Below the pieces are notes generated by a model. It had not been told where the DNA came from. It searched no databases and worked only from the letters and a program-made list of their open reading frames with translations. DNA of 64,000 bases, from assembly GCA_043783155.1 (NCBI GenBank), contig JAYVZS010000029.1, positions 1 to 64,000 of the forward strand, written 5' to 3'. Shown here piece by piece: positions 14,157-23,137 of this stretch. A program made the translations under genes and the position numbers. The DNA is from JAPLDA01 sp043783155. GTDB taxonomy: Bacteria > Bacteroidota > Bacteroidia > AKYH767-A > 2013-40CM-41-45. Within the stretch, counting starts at the first letter, position 1; each line of letters begins with the position of its first letter.

Positions 14157-14171
14157 CGATCGTTCTGATCG
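14157..14171. promoter_or_regulatory. Palindrome upstream of the restriction operon (candidate operator)
   Basis: CGATC-GTTCT-GATCG, a perfect 5-bp inverted repeat with a 5-nt centre, lies 10 nt upstream of the putative -7 element. A dimeric repressor bound there would block the promoter. No controller gene is visible in the operon. Confidence 0.35.
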
Positions 14172-14277
14172 TAAGGTTATCAGAAGATGTTTACAAAAAA
14201 TTTTAATTACTGTCTTAAAATAGATTGTTGTTGACAATGGCTTAAAAGAAATAATTTTTGTTTTGTTGGTGTCCCCC

Positions 14278-16080
14278 CTACAACTTCCCTCCCAACACAC
14301 ACGTCTTCTTAAAATTTTTCGTGTCGCCGTTGATGTCGAATACTTCAATGTAAAAAATGTACATGCCGATGCGGGCTTTGTCGTTGGCATTCGTTACGCC
14401 ATCCCAGGCAAAGCTGCCGTCGTTGCCAAGCAGTTCATTGTTCACGAGGTTGCGGATGAGGCGGCCTTTCGCATCATACACCAATACGTTGGCTACATTT
14501 CCTGCATTCGAAAAATGGTAATGCACATTCACCACATCGTTGTGCCCGTCTTCATCGGGAGAAAAAATTTCGGGATCCACACTGATTTCATCACCGCTGC
14601 CCGTTGTATTATCGTTCTGCGAATTTTTATATCCCGGTGTTGCGAAGCCAACTGATTCGGCGGCACTATGCCAGTTGCTTTGATCATGCGTCGCACGACC
14701 TGCATTTAACCGCTCGAGAGAAACTCCTAAAAAACTATTGAGCAAAGGAAACTGCCAGCTTTCGGAATAAACAAGCCGGTCAAGAATTTGCCCTGTTGCT
14801 GTAGCGATGGTGACGGTATCCGCAGCATCAAGATATGTTTGCATGCTTGCGACTTGTAAAAGTGAATTCGGATTTAAAATTGTATAGCGGCTCTTAATAT
14901 CCGTTACATTTCTTGTGATCGCAATATAATCTCCGGGAAGAAAAATATGTCTCGATGCTGAAATGGTATAATAAGGATTGGACACAGAACCATCATAAAG
15001 AAAAACATCTTTCAGGTCTAACACTTTTCCTGAAGCATTGTACAACTCCACAAATTCACTGCCTCCTGATTGAGGATGAAATAAAACTTCATTGATGACA
15101 ATGTCCATCGGCATCGGCGGCTGCGGATTGTAAAAAGTGAATGTGGCGGTTGTGTTACCGACAATCGGGTTGGCCGAAAGATCATTGATGTTGTTGACGG
15201 TAATTATATTAGTTGTTCCGTTTACAAAAGGCGAAACAAATACCAGATGAACAAGCGAAAGATCAGAAACATCCCGGGTAGCCGTGGATGGATTACCAAT
15301 ACTATTATTCACCGAATAGTTCGTAGTTGTTTCGGCAGTTACCTGGTCAACAGATTCAGAAAATTTTACATCCAGCAATGAGTCGGTCAGTGCATTCAAT
15401 GAGGAAATAAGCGGGGCAATCGTGTCCTGTACAATTGGTCCAGCATAAATGTCATCAAAATAGTGTCTGTTGAAAAAAGTTGCTGTTGATTGCGTTATGA
15501 CAAAACCAAAGTAGTTACTGGTTGTATAGGTGCCATCATTCACAATGCCTTCGGTAAAATAATTATTTCCCGAACCCGTAACGTCATCCTCGAGAATCCA
15601 ATTATTAGTAATATTACGTTTCACTTTTATTTTTAAAAGATTGTTGCTACTGGTTGACTGTGACCGCCCGTCAACACCGTCAATTATTTTTGTGATGGTT
15701 AATGCGTCTTTACGATAAAGTGAAATTTCGTCCGGAGTTCCACCCATCCTGACGAAATATCCGTTCAGCGATCCCTTCACATTTGCAGAATCAGAAATAA
15801 GATAGATGTCAACATAATTATTTGACGAAGTGGAAAAATCAAGTTTAATAAAAAATTCCCATTGTGCATTGGTTGCTGCTGTTGATGGAGTGCTTAAATA
15901 AAAAACATCGCTGGCTGTATTGTTATTCGATTGCAATTGACCATTATTGACTTGCCATTTTGAAACATCACCGCTCCATGCAGGATTGCTTGTAAAATCA
16001 CCGTCGCTGAAATTATCAGTAAGCTGTGCGTTGGCAATCAACGGAACAATTAATAGAAGAGTTAAAAGAAGTTTTTTCAT
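14278..16080 (-). CDS. Secreted lamin-tail-domain protein with C-terminal FlgD-like domain
   Basis: A 600-residue exported protein with signal peptide MKKLLLTLLLIVPLIANAQ. Its layout is an N-terminal jelly-roll-like region (to about 215), an Ig-like segment with DTIAPLISSLNALTDSLLDV (SbsA/Big_5 type), a lamin-tail domain from DIVINEVLFHPQSGGSEFVE (about 325-460), then a linker and a FlgD-like Ig domain (FSPDEDGHNDVVNV ... NVLVYDAKGRLI). This ending is common in type IX-secreted surface proteins. It is monocistronic, divergent from asd. The molecular role is unknown; adhesion or a cell-surface scaffold is a guess. Confidence 0.8.
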   Translation of the reverse strand: MKKLLLTLLLIVPLIANAQLTDNFSDGDFTSNPAWSGDVSKWQVNNGQLQSNNNTASDVFYLSTPSTAATNAQWEFFIKLDFSTSSNNYVDIYLISDSANVKGSLNGYFVRMGGTPDEISLYRKDALTITKIIDGVDGRSQSTSSNNLLKIKVKRNITNNWILEDDVTGSGNNYFTEGIVNDGTYTTSNYFGFVITQSTATFFNRHYFDDIYAGPIVQDTIAPLISSLNALTDSLLDVKFSESVDQVTAETTTNYSVNNSIGNPSTATRDVSDLSLVHLVFVSPFVNGTTNIITVNNINDLSANPIVGNTTATFTFYNPQPPMPMDIVINEVLFHPQSGGSEFVELYNASGKVLDLKDVFLYDGSVSNPYYTISASRHIFLPGDYIAITRNVTDIKSRYTILNPNSLLQVASMQTYLDAADTVTIATATGQILDRLVYSESWQFPLLNSFLGVSLERLNAGRATHDQSNWHSAAESVGFATPGYKNSQNDNTTGSGDEISVDPEIFSPDEDGHNDVVNVHYHFSNAGNVANVLVYDAKGRLIRNLVNNELLGNDGSFAWDGVTNANDKARIGMYIFYIEVFDINGDTKNFKKTCVLGGKL

Positions 16081-16254
16081 TTGAGTTTAAATTTAGTGTA
16101 GCTAAAAGTAAGAAAAATATTTTAGCAAGGAAATTTTCCGACATTTGGCATCCGGTTTACAGGCGTAAAATTGTTGGATCAAAAAAGTATTTATGCAACA
16201 TTCGGTACCGGTTTTCAGTTTAGATGGTAGTACAAAAAGTTTAATTTAATTCAC

Positions 16255-17247
16255 ATGAAAGTAGCGGTTGTCGGTGCCACAGGTTTAGTCGGAGGAATGA
16301 TGTTGAAAGTTCTTGAAGAACGGAATTTCCCGGTGACGGAATTGATTCCTGTCGCGTCTGAAAAATCAGTTGGAAAAGAAATCTCATTCAAAGGGAAAAA
16401 ATACAAAGTACAGAGTATGACGGGCGCGATTGCCATGCGGCCCGATGTTGCATTGTTCTCTGCAGGCGGTAATACGTCATTGGAATGGGCGCCGAAGTTT
16501 GTGGAAGTTGGCTGCACAGTCATCGACAATTCTTCTGCATGGAGAATGGACGCCACAAAAAAATTAGTGGTTCCGGAAATCAATGCTGACGCGTTAACAA
16601 AAGATGATAAGATCATCGCTAACCCGAATTGCTCTACCATACAAATGGTGGTGGCGTTAAGTCCGCTTCATTTAAAATATTCCATCAAACGGATTGTTGT
16701 TTCCACGTATCAATCTGTGAGCGGTACCGGAAAAAAAGCGGTTGATCAGTTAATGAACGAGCGCAAAGGAATCAGCGGGGAGATGGCTTATAAATATGCA
16801 ATTGATCTCAACGTACTTCCTCACATCGATGTGTTTCTCGACAACGGTTATACGAAAGAAGAAATGAAAATGGTGAACGAGACACGAAAAATTCTTCGCG
16901 ATGACTCCATCCGCGTTACTTCCACTACCGTGCGTGTTCCCGTAAAAGGCGGACATAGTGAAAGCGTGAACATCGAGTTCGCAAAAGATTTTGACCTGAA
17001 AGACGTGAGAAAACTTTTATCCGAATCAGCGGGAGTTGTCTTGGTTGATGACCCGTCGAATTTTAAATACCCGATGCCGATTGATGCCGAAGGAAAAGAC
17101 GATGTTTTTGTCGGAAGAATCCGTCGCGATGAATCGCAGCCGAACTCACTAAATATTTGGATCGTTTCTGACAACCTCCGCAAAGGCGCCGCTACCAACG
17201 CTGTTCAGATCGCGGAATATTTGCTGGAGAAAAAATTACTTGGGTAA
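16255..17247 (+). CDS. asd: Aspartate-semialdehyde dehydrogenase
   Basis: A 330-residue enzyme reducing aspartyl phosphate to aspartate semialdehyde, which feeds lysine/diaminopimelate, threonine and methionine synthesis. The NADP-binding motif GATGLVG is at residues 7-13, the catalytic cysteine is C126 in ANPNCSTIQ, and the substrate/general-base region contains GGHSESVNIEF. Length matches the family. It is single, divergent from the lamin-tail gene and convergent with the PurF-like gene, with only 41 nt between the two stops. Confidence 0.96.
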   Translation: MKVAVVGATGLVGGMMLKVLEERNFPVTELIPVASEKSVGKEISFKGKKYKVQSMTGAIAMRPDVALFSAGGNTSLEWAPKFVEVGCTVIDNSSAWRMDATKKLVVPEINADALTKDDKIIANPNCSTIQMVVALSPLHLKYSIKRIVVSTYQSVSGTGKKAVDQLMNERKGISGEMAYKYAIDLNVLPHIDVFLDNGYTKEEMKMVNETRKILRDDSIRVTSTTVRVPVKGGHSESVNIEFAKDFDLKDVRKLLSESAGVVLVDDPSNFKYPMPIDAEGKDDVFVGRIRRDESQPNSLNIWIVSDNLRKGAATNAVQIAEYLLEKKLLG

Positions 17248-17288
17248 CCGTCACCCAACGAAGAACAAAAAACCAAGAACTTTTTAGT

Positions 17289-19190
17289 TTAATACGCCCG
17301 CTCGTTAATCCCCTCTATATAATTTACAAAAGCCCGGCTCACCACTTTGTTTCCGCCCGGTGTCGGGTAGTTGCCGCTGAAATACCAGTCGCCGCGGTGA
17401 TTCGGACATGCCGAATGTAAATCTTCTATCTTCTGAAAAATAATATTCACTTCGGCGTGGCAGCTTTCCGGAGTAACGAGTTGGGCAATCTTCGCACTGA
17501 TTTGTTCGGCAGTAAACGGCTGGTAAATCATGCGCACAAAATTTTTCATTTCGTTCACACCTAACTCAAGTTGTTCTTTGCATCTTTCGTATGTTTCGTC
17601 AACGATGTGTTCCATATTGTGTTCATCCAGCAATTCGATCGCTGCGCGGAAAGCAACGAGGTCTCCGATTTTTGCCATGTCGATTCCGTAACAATCAGGA
17701 TAACGGATTTGCGGCGCCGATGAAACAATCACGATTTTTTTCGGACCAAGACGATCGAGCATTTTCAGAATACTGCTCTTCAATGTTGTTCCGCGCACAA
17801 TGGAATCATCAATCACCACTAAATTGTCAACTCCTTTTCGGATCGTTCCATACGTAATATCATACACATGTTCTACCAATTCACCACGATCATTGTCATT
17901 CGTAATGAACGTCCGCAACTTCGCGTCTTTGATGGCAATTTTTTCCGCGCGCGGTTTGATCGAAAGAATTTCATTCAGCTTTTCATCGGTGATATTTCCG
18001 TTGAGTGCTTTGATTTTTCTTTTCTTCACCTCGCGCAGGTAATCTTCCATTCCCTGCATCATACCATAGAAAGCGACTTCAGCCGTATTCGGGATAAAAG
18101 AAAAAACAGTATTTCTCAAATCGTGATCGATTACCTGCAGTGTCGACTGGCACAACAACCGTCCTAATTCTTTTCGCTCTTTATATATATCAGCATCGCT
18201 TCCGCGTGAAAAATAAATTCGTTCGAACGAACAACTCAATCGTTGTGTCGGTTCCTTGATCATCTCTTCTTTCACTCTTCCATTCTTCTTCATGATCAAG
18301 GCGTGTCCCGGTTTTATTTCGTGGATGCTTTCCAGCGGAACATTGAAGGCAGTTTGAATGGCTGGACGTTCGCTTGTTACCACCACCACTTCATCATCCT
18401 TATAATAGTATGCAGGACGAATTCCGGCAGGGTCGCGCAACACAAATGCATCGCCGTGACCGAGCATTCCGGCAATGGTATAACCACCGTCCCAGTTTTG
18501 AGACGACTGTTTTAAAATGTTTACCAGGTTGAGATGTTCAGCAATGAGCGGAGAAATTTCCTGCTTGCTGTTGCCAAGTTCTTTGAACTTATAATAGAGT
18601 GAATCATTTTCAACATCGAGATGATGCCCGATGTTTTCCATCACGGTAACCGTATCCGCTTTTTCTTTGGGATGTTGTCCGAGACGTATTAAGTCGTCAA
18701 ACAATTCATCCACATTCGTCATATTGAAATTGCCGGCCACAACAAGATTGCGTGTCATCCAGTTATTCTGACGAAGAAACGGATGGCATTGTTCAATGCT
18801 GTTACCGCCAAAGGTTCCATACCGAAGGTGGCCGAGAAATAACTCTCCGGTGAAGGCGACATTTTTCTTCAACCAGTTGACATCATTCAATAAAGCAGGA
18901 TCTTTTTTTCTCACCTCTTCAAACTTCGAATGAATGCGACCAAAAATATCCTGGATGGCTTGCTTGTTGTTCGACCGGTAACGACTGATGTAGCGGGTTC
19001 CGGGATCAACATCGAATTTAATATTTACGACTCCCGCTCCATCCTGTCCACGGTTATGCTGTTTTTCCATCAACAAATACAACTTGTTGAGGCCGTAAAA
19101 AGCCGTACCGTATTTTTTTTGATAGTAGGAAATCGGTTTTAACAACCGAACCATCGCAATGCCGCATTCGTGGTGGAGGAAGTCGCTCAT
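17289..19190 (-). CDS. PurF-like amidophosphoribosyltransferase, long form
   Basis: A 633-residue protein with an N-terminal class II glutamine amidotransferase domain (nucleophile C9 in HHECGIAMV, then EKQHNRGQDGAGV) and a PRTase domain with the PRPP loop VVIDDSIVRGTTLK. Canonical PurF is about 470-510 residues; this one has extra segments in the amidotransferase domain and a C-terminal extension with ACPNHRGDWYFSGNYPTPGG. Seven residues (after Met) precede the cysteine, so the nucleophile must be exposed by processing or work internally. It is probably the PurF step of purine synthesis or a paralogue. A -7 element lies at 19207-19214. Confidence 0.85.
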   Translation of the reverse strand: MSDFLHHECGIAMVRLLKPISYYQKKYGTAFYGLNKLYLLMEKQHNRGQDGAGVVNIKFDVDPGTRYISRYRSNNKQAIQDIFGRIHSKFEEVRKKDPALLNDVNWLKKNVAFTGELFLGHLRYGTFGGNSIEQCHPFLRQNNWMTRNLVVAGNFNMTNVDELFDDLIRLGQHPKEKADTVTVMENIGHHLDVENDSLYYKFKELGNSKQEISPLIAEHLNLVNILKQSSQNWDGGYTIAGMLGHGDAFVLRDPAGIRPAYYYKDDEVVVVTSERPAIQTAFNVPLESIHEIKPGHALIMKKNGRVKEEMIKEPTQRLSCSFERIYFSRGSDADIYKERKELGRLLCQSTLQVIDHDLRNTVFSFIPNTAEVAFYGMMQGMEDYLREVKKRKIKALNGNITDEKLNEILSIKPRAEKIAIKDAKLRTFITNDNDRGELVEHVYDITYGTIRKGVDNLVVIDDSIVRGTTLKSSILKMLDRLGPKKIVIVSSAPQIRYPDCYGIDMAKIGDLVAFRAAIELLDEHNMEHIVDETYERCKEQLELGVNEMKNFVRMIYQPFTAEQISAKIAQLVTPESCHAEVNIIFQKIEDLHSACPNHRGDWYFSGNYPTPGGNKVVSRAFVNYIEGINERAY

Positions 19191-19206
19191 GGTAGTAATT
19201 CAGGAG

Positions 19207-19214
19207 CAAAGGTA
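19207..19214 (-). promoter_or_regulatory. Putative -7 element of the PurF-like gene
   Basis: On the minus strand TACCTTTG matches TANNTTTG, 16 nt upstream of the ATG at 19190. No convincing -33 TTTG is visible. Confidence 0.4.
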
Positions 19215-19254
19215 AGCTAATTCGGCGTACTCTATAAACGTTGAATAAATTTCA

Positions 19255-20532
19255 TTAACCCACAATTACCTCGTAGGGAAACTCAACTACAAACGTGTGA
19301 AGCTGGTTCTCATAGCTGTATTTGATGGTCATGTTGAAGTGATCACAGATTTTTTTCGCAATGGCCAGGCCGAGCCCGACAGAATCCTTTTGTGTTCCTT
19401 TTTTAAAACGTTCAAAAATTTGTTCATGCGGAATTTTCATCTCATCACCGCTATTCGAAACGATGAAATAATTTTCATACATCTCAACATTCAACAACCC
19501 GCCCTTTTTATTATACTTAATAGCATTCGAAAGAAGGTTGGAAATTAATATCTCGGCAAGCTGTTCGTTGAGCTGAAAAATCCGCTGCTCATCCACGTTT
19601 TCATTAACGACGAGTTCTTTGTTTGTACTGAACACATCCAGGTATCCAAGTTGTTTTTTTATCAGCCCGCCGAAATTTACGAGTTTGGTATCAGCATATT
19701 GTTCGTTGTCGATGCGCGTAAGCATGATCAGACTCTTATTCATTCTTGACAATCGATTCACGGCATCGAGCGAACTCCTGATTCGTTCTGTTTGTGCTTC
19801 TGTAAGATCTTCCGATTGCAGCATCAGGTCAAGTTTAGAATGAATGATGGCAAGCGGTGTTTGCGTTTCATGCGACATGTTTTCCGTAAACTCTTTGAGG
19901 TTCTGGTAATCGCGCGAAACTTTATCAGTCAGTTTTGTCAACTCGTGGTTCATCGCATTGAATTCTTCTACGGGTGATTTTGCAAACGTCACCTTACCCC
20001 CTTTCCGCAGGTCAAAATTTTTCAATACATCAAGCGCTGTATAAAAGGGTGACCAGATTCTTCGGGAGAACCAGCGGTTCAGAAAATAAAAGGAAAAGAT
20101 TACATCGATGGTAATTAATGCAATGGTAATCGCTAAGCCCCAGAACATATCCTTTACTTCCGGAAGACGTTTCAGTATTCTTATTTTGTAATATTGACCA
20201 TTGATTTTTTTTTCATACAAAAGCTGGCGATAAGGAACCAGGTGCTCTTCATAGGGAACATAACGTACGGTATCTTTCAACTGAACAGTAAGCATTTCTA
20301 TCTCATACACCGGTGTCACTTCAATTCGATCGCCGATAATGAAACCGGCACTTGCAATGTTAGGTTGGTTGGCGATCTGACTTTCGATCTCTCCCTTCTC
20401 TAACATTAGCCGTTCATTTATTTCTTTGTTGATGAGGTATAACACTCTGTTGGCGGTAACAAAACTTCCGATAAACAACAGTGCGATGGCCACTGCAATG
20501 TAATACTCGTTCGTTTTGTTAAGCAGTTTCAT
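19255..20532 (-). CDS. Sensor histidine kinase
   Basis: A 425-residue membrane kinase. Two helices (about 11-31 and 131-151) bracket a periplasmic sensor region of roughly 100 residues with no recognised fold. The phosphoacceptor is H221 in ENMSHETQTPLAII, followed by an HATPase domain with N-box NLLSNAIKYNKKGG and G-box GLGLAIAKKI. It is encoded 59 nt downstream of the response regulator, so the two form a pair. The signal is unknown and no target gene is obvious next door. Confidence 0.92.
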   Translation of the reverse strand: MKLLNKTNEYYIAVAIALLFIGSFVTANRVLYLINKEINERLMLEKGEIESQIANQPNIASAGFIIGDRIEVTPVYEIEMLTVQLKDTVRYVPYEEHLVPYRQLLYEKKINGQYYKIRILKRLPEVKDMFWGLAITIALITIDVIFSFYFLNRWFSRRIWSPFYTALDVLKNFDLRKGGKVTFAKSPVEEFNAMNHELTKLTDKVSRDYQNLKEFTENMSHETQTPLAIIHSKLDLMLQSEDLTEAQTERIRSSLDAVNRLSRMNKSLIMLTRIDNEQYADTKLVNFGGLIKKQLGYLDVFSTNKELVVNENVDEQRIFQLNEQLAEILISNLLSNAIKYNKKGGLLNVEMYENYFIVSNSGDEMKIPHEQIFERFKKGTQKDSVGLGLAIAKKICDHFNMTIKYSYENQLHTFVVEFPYEVIVG

Positions 20533-20591
20533 GAATGAGTTTTCCTTGAACGATTAATCCCGGAAAATAAAAAAATACGTTTCACAACAGG

Positions 20592-21266
20592 TTATACATT
20601 CAGCTTGTAGCCCACGCCATAAACGGATTTCACATAATCCTGTCCGCCTTTTTCAATAATTTTTTTTCGGAGATTTTTAATGTGGCTGTAAATAAAGTCG
20701 AAAGAATCGGCCATGTCCGCATGATCACCCCATAGATGTTCGGCGATGGATTCTTTCGTAAGCACTTTGTTGGGATTGGATATAAAATAAAGCAGAAGCT
20801 GATGTTCTGTTCGCGTAAGACTAACGTGTTGTTCGTTTACAAATACGACCATCTCGTCGGGAATGATTCGAAGTTCGTTGAGAATGATATCGTTTTTTCC
20901 CTGAAACGATCTTCTTCGAATCACGGATTTGATGCGTGCCGAAAGTTCAGAGAGGTGAAACGGTTTTGTTATATAGTCGTCGGCACCGATGTTTAATCCT
21001 TTCAGTTTATCTTCCAGCGAATTCTTTGCAGACACAATGATGACACCCGTTTCGGCCTTATCCTGTTTTAATTCTTCAATTACTTTCAACCCATCGCCGT
21101 CAGGAAGCCCGATGTCAACAATGATTGAATCATACTCATACATCGTGATTTTCTCGATGGCCGTCTTAAAATTATGTGCCGATTCGCACACAATTCCTGT
21201 TTGCTGGAGGTATTCCACTATTGAATTGCGTAAATCATCCTCGTCCTCAATGATCAAAACTTTCAT
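20592..21266 (-). CDS. OmpR/PhoB-family response regulator
   Basis: A 224-residue regulator. The receiver has the acidic pocket EDEDD near residue 7, phosphoacceptor D51 (IIVDIGLPDGDG) and K101 (ITKPF). The C-terminal winged helix (about 130-224) contains LTRTEHQLLLYFISNPNKVL and a terminal VYGVGYKL, typical of the OmpR DNA-binding domain. It is transcribed ahead of the histidine kinase at 19255. The divergent gene at 21414 encodes a surface protein and could be a target, but no repeat typical of a binding site is evident. Confidence 0.93.
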   Translation of the reverse strand: MKVLIIEDEDDLRNSIVEYLQQTGIVCESAHNFKTAIEKITMYEYDSIIVDIGLPDGDGLKVIEELKQDKAETGVIIVSAKNSLEDKLKGLNIGADDYITKPFHLSELSARIKSVIRRRSFQGKNDIILNELRIIPDEMVVFVNEQHVSLTRTEHQLLLYFISNPNKVLTKESIAEHLWGDHADMADSFDFIYSHIKNLRKKIIEKGGQDYVKSVYGVGYKLNV

Positions 21267-21370
21267 TTGTCGTCGATTTAGTCTGTCGCAAAGTTGGTGA
21301 TGATTTTAACGATAATCAAAAAAAGTTTCCTCAGGTTTTCTACAAAATTAGTTTTTATGTTTGCATTCTT

Positions 21371-21378
21371 TATATTTG
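21371..21378 (+). promoter_or_regulatory. Putative -7 element of the choice-of-anchor V gene
   Basis: TATATTTG matches TANNTTTG, 35 nt before the ATG at 21414. It falls inside the longer open frame that begins at 21294, which supports the shorter start. Confidence 0.4.
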
Positions 21379-21413
21379 TATCTCCTTCAGATAAGATTCA
21401 GAAATCCATATTT

Positions 21414-22274
21414 ATGAAATTAAATTCTTTTGCTTTGCTTGTAATTACAACTGTTATCGGGTTTATGGTGGCTGATAGTTATAATAATGTCGGGTACACA
21501 AATCCAACCGGCGCACCGGCTGCCGCCTGTGGTTCAATTGGACATCCGGCTACATGCGCTCAAAGCGGTTGTCATGTTGGTGGTACAAATACTATTCAAA
21601 CCGGTTGGATTACTTCTACCATTCCTGTGTCGGGGTATGTGCCGGGTACAACATACACCATTACAGCGACCGCAACATCTGCCGGAATAAGCACATTCGG
21701 GTTCGAGATTTCATCGGAGAATTCTGTGGGACTTAAAAAGGGTACACTGATCATTACAAATACCGGAACAACAAAGTTGATTGGATCGGGAGTCTATATC
21801 ACTCACACATCGGGAGGGATTTCAGGTACTGCGAATTCACATACCTGGTCATTCAACTGGACAGCTCCGGCAGCTGCTACCGGCAATGTTACGTTCTTTG
21901 GCTCGTTCCTGCTGGCAAACGGAAACACAACACAAACGGGTGATGAAACAAATAAGTCAAGCTTGCTTGTACATGAAGACATGACAACAGGCATCACGGA
22001 TAATTCAATTGCGGCTTCCGTGATCTCGGTTTATCCGAACCCTGTCTCTAAATCTTTCAATGTATCTTATAGGGTAGCCCGCGAAAGCAAAGTAGAAGTA
22101 AAATTGTACGACGTACAGGGCCGTATGATTGCTCCGCTCATGTCGGAAATAAAAACTCCCGGTGATTACCAGAACTCTTTCAAAATCCCGTTCAACTTAA
22201 ATTCGGGAGTTTGTTTTCTTGAAATTGCAACAGAAACAAGCAACACCGTGAAAAAAATTCTCGTTCAGCAATAA
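21414..22274 (+). CDS. Choice-of-anchor V-type protein with type IX secretion sorting domain
   Basis: The frame opens at 21294, but the ATG at 21414 starts a better signal peptide (MKLNSFALLVITTVIGFMVA) and lies after a -7 element; this gives 286 residues. The N-terminal domain contains CGSIGHPATCAQSGCHVGG, a Cys-rich motif with CAQSGCH (CxxxxCH), the layout seen in choice-of-anchor V proteins. The C-terminus is a type A sorting domain (VYPNPVSKSFNV ... LYDVQGRM ... KKILVQQ), so the protein should be exported by the Por system to the surface. It starts a four-gene plus-strand group. Confidence 0.8.
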   Translation: MKLNSFALLVITTVIGFMVADSYNNVGYTNPTGAPAAACGSIGHPATCAQSGCHVGGTNTIQTGWITSTIPVSGYVPGTTYTITATATSAGISTFGFEISSENSVGLKKGTLIITNTGTTKLIGSGVYITHTSGGISGTANSHTWSFNWTAPAAATGNVTFFGSFLLANGNTTQTGDETNKSSLLVHEDMTTGITDNSIAASVISVYPNPVSKSFNVSYRVARESKVEVKLYDVQGRMIAPLMSEIKTPGDYQNSFKIPFNLNSGVCFLEIATETSNTVKKILVQQ

Positions 22275-22333
22275 TTTTTTTCCTGGAACATGTGTTCAGA
22301 TTACTTTGCGAAAGTTTTTTATTCTGTTCCCCC

Positions 22334-22699
22334 ATGTCGCTGATCAAAAAATTTCTGTTATTGATTTTATTGGGCGCGATGATTACCTCTTGCTCCCATG
22401 AAGCTATTATTCCAAATTCGCCTTTGGTAAGTTTTTCGAACGATGTTCAGGGAATCATCATTGGAAATTGTACACAGAGTGGATGCCATCCTTCTTCTTC
22501 TGATCATGAAAAGTTTTCACTTGTCACATACGACGATGTACTAAAAATTGTGGAACCGGGGAATGCCAGAAACAGCAAGTTATATGAAACGATTACAGGG
22601 CATGGGACGCTGATGCCTCCGTCATCTCAATCTTCATTAACAGACCAACAAATAAAATACATTTATCTTTGGATAGAACAAGGTGCAAAAAATAATTAA
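22334..22699 (+). CDS. Lipoprotein with cytochrome-c-like CxxxxCH motif
   Basis: About 121 residues from the ATG at 22334, chosen because it starts a lipoprotein signal (MSLIKKFLLLILLGAMITSC). The mature part contains NCTQSGCHPS and, near the end, TLMPPSS and IKYIYLWIEQGA. That is the layout of small PSCyt/planctomycete-type c-type cytochromes with a distal Met ligand, but the heme motif is CxxxxCH rather than CxxCH. It is probably a membrane-anchored periplasmic electron carrier, or a relative that has lost heme. It overlaps no neighbour and is 8 nt from the next start. Confidence 0.65.
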   Translation: MSLIKKFLLLILLGAMITSCSHEAIIPNSPLVSFSNDVQGIIIGNCTQSGCHPSSSDHEKFSLVTYDDVLKIVEPGNARNSKLYETITGHGTLMPPSSQSSLTDQQIKYIYLWIEQGAKNN

Positions 22700-22706
22700 G
22701 CATTCT

Positions 22707-23111
22707 ATGAAACGATTATATCTTCTTTTATCAAAGCAAATACTTACGGTTCTGGTTGTCTCCTTTTTTCTCAGCTCCTGCTATTACGATAATATTGAAG
22801 AGCTGCATCCAAACATCAACACCGCTGTTTGCGATACCACCGGCACGATTTCTTACAGCAACGACATTGTTCAGATCCTGAATAACAACTGCGGCACAAC
22901 CACTGCCTGTCATAATTCTACCGCGGGATCCGGCATTATATTGGATAATTATACAGATGTGCGCGGTAATGCAAATTCAATTGTAAAATCTATTTTACAC
23001 GATCCGGCCTTTACCGCTCCGCAATGGATGCCGAGTGGCGGCGGAACGCTTAACAGCTGCAGCATCATGAAAATTCAGGCATGGGTAAATCGCGGACGAC
23101 TGAATAACTAA
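22707..23111 (+). CDS. Second lipoprotein with cytochrome-c-like motif (CxxxxxCH)
   Basis: The ATG at 22707 is preferred over an upstream in-frame one at 22683 because it opens a lipoprotein signal peptide ending in FFLSSC. The mature protein (about 110 residues) has NNNCGTTTACHNS, a CxxxxxCH motif, then QWMPSGGGTLNSC and a C-terminal helix IQAWVNRGRLNN. It resembles the preceding gene in size and order of motifs and is likely an old duplicate. Its spacing from the DUF5777 gene (26 nt) suggests one transcript. Confidence 0.65.
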   Translation: MKRLYLLLSKQILTVLVVSFFLSSCYYDNIEELHPNINTAVCDTTGTISYSNDIVQILNNNCGTTTACHNSTAGSGIILDNYTDVRGNANSIVKSILHDPAFTAPQWMPSGGGTLNSCSIMKIQAWVNRGRLNN

Positions 23112-23137
23112 TTGTTTAAATCCCCCTCTTTAAAATT

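Noticed and set aside
14263..14655. 130-codon plus-strand frame in the lamin-tail gene
   Set aside because: It lies antisense to a convincing exported protein with intact domains and has no plausible homology pattern.
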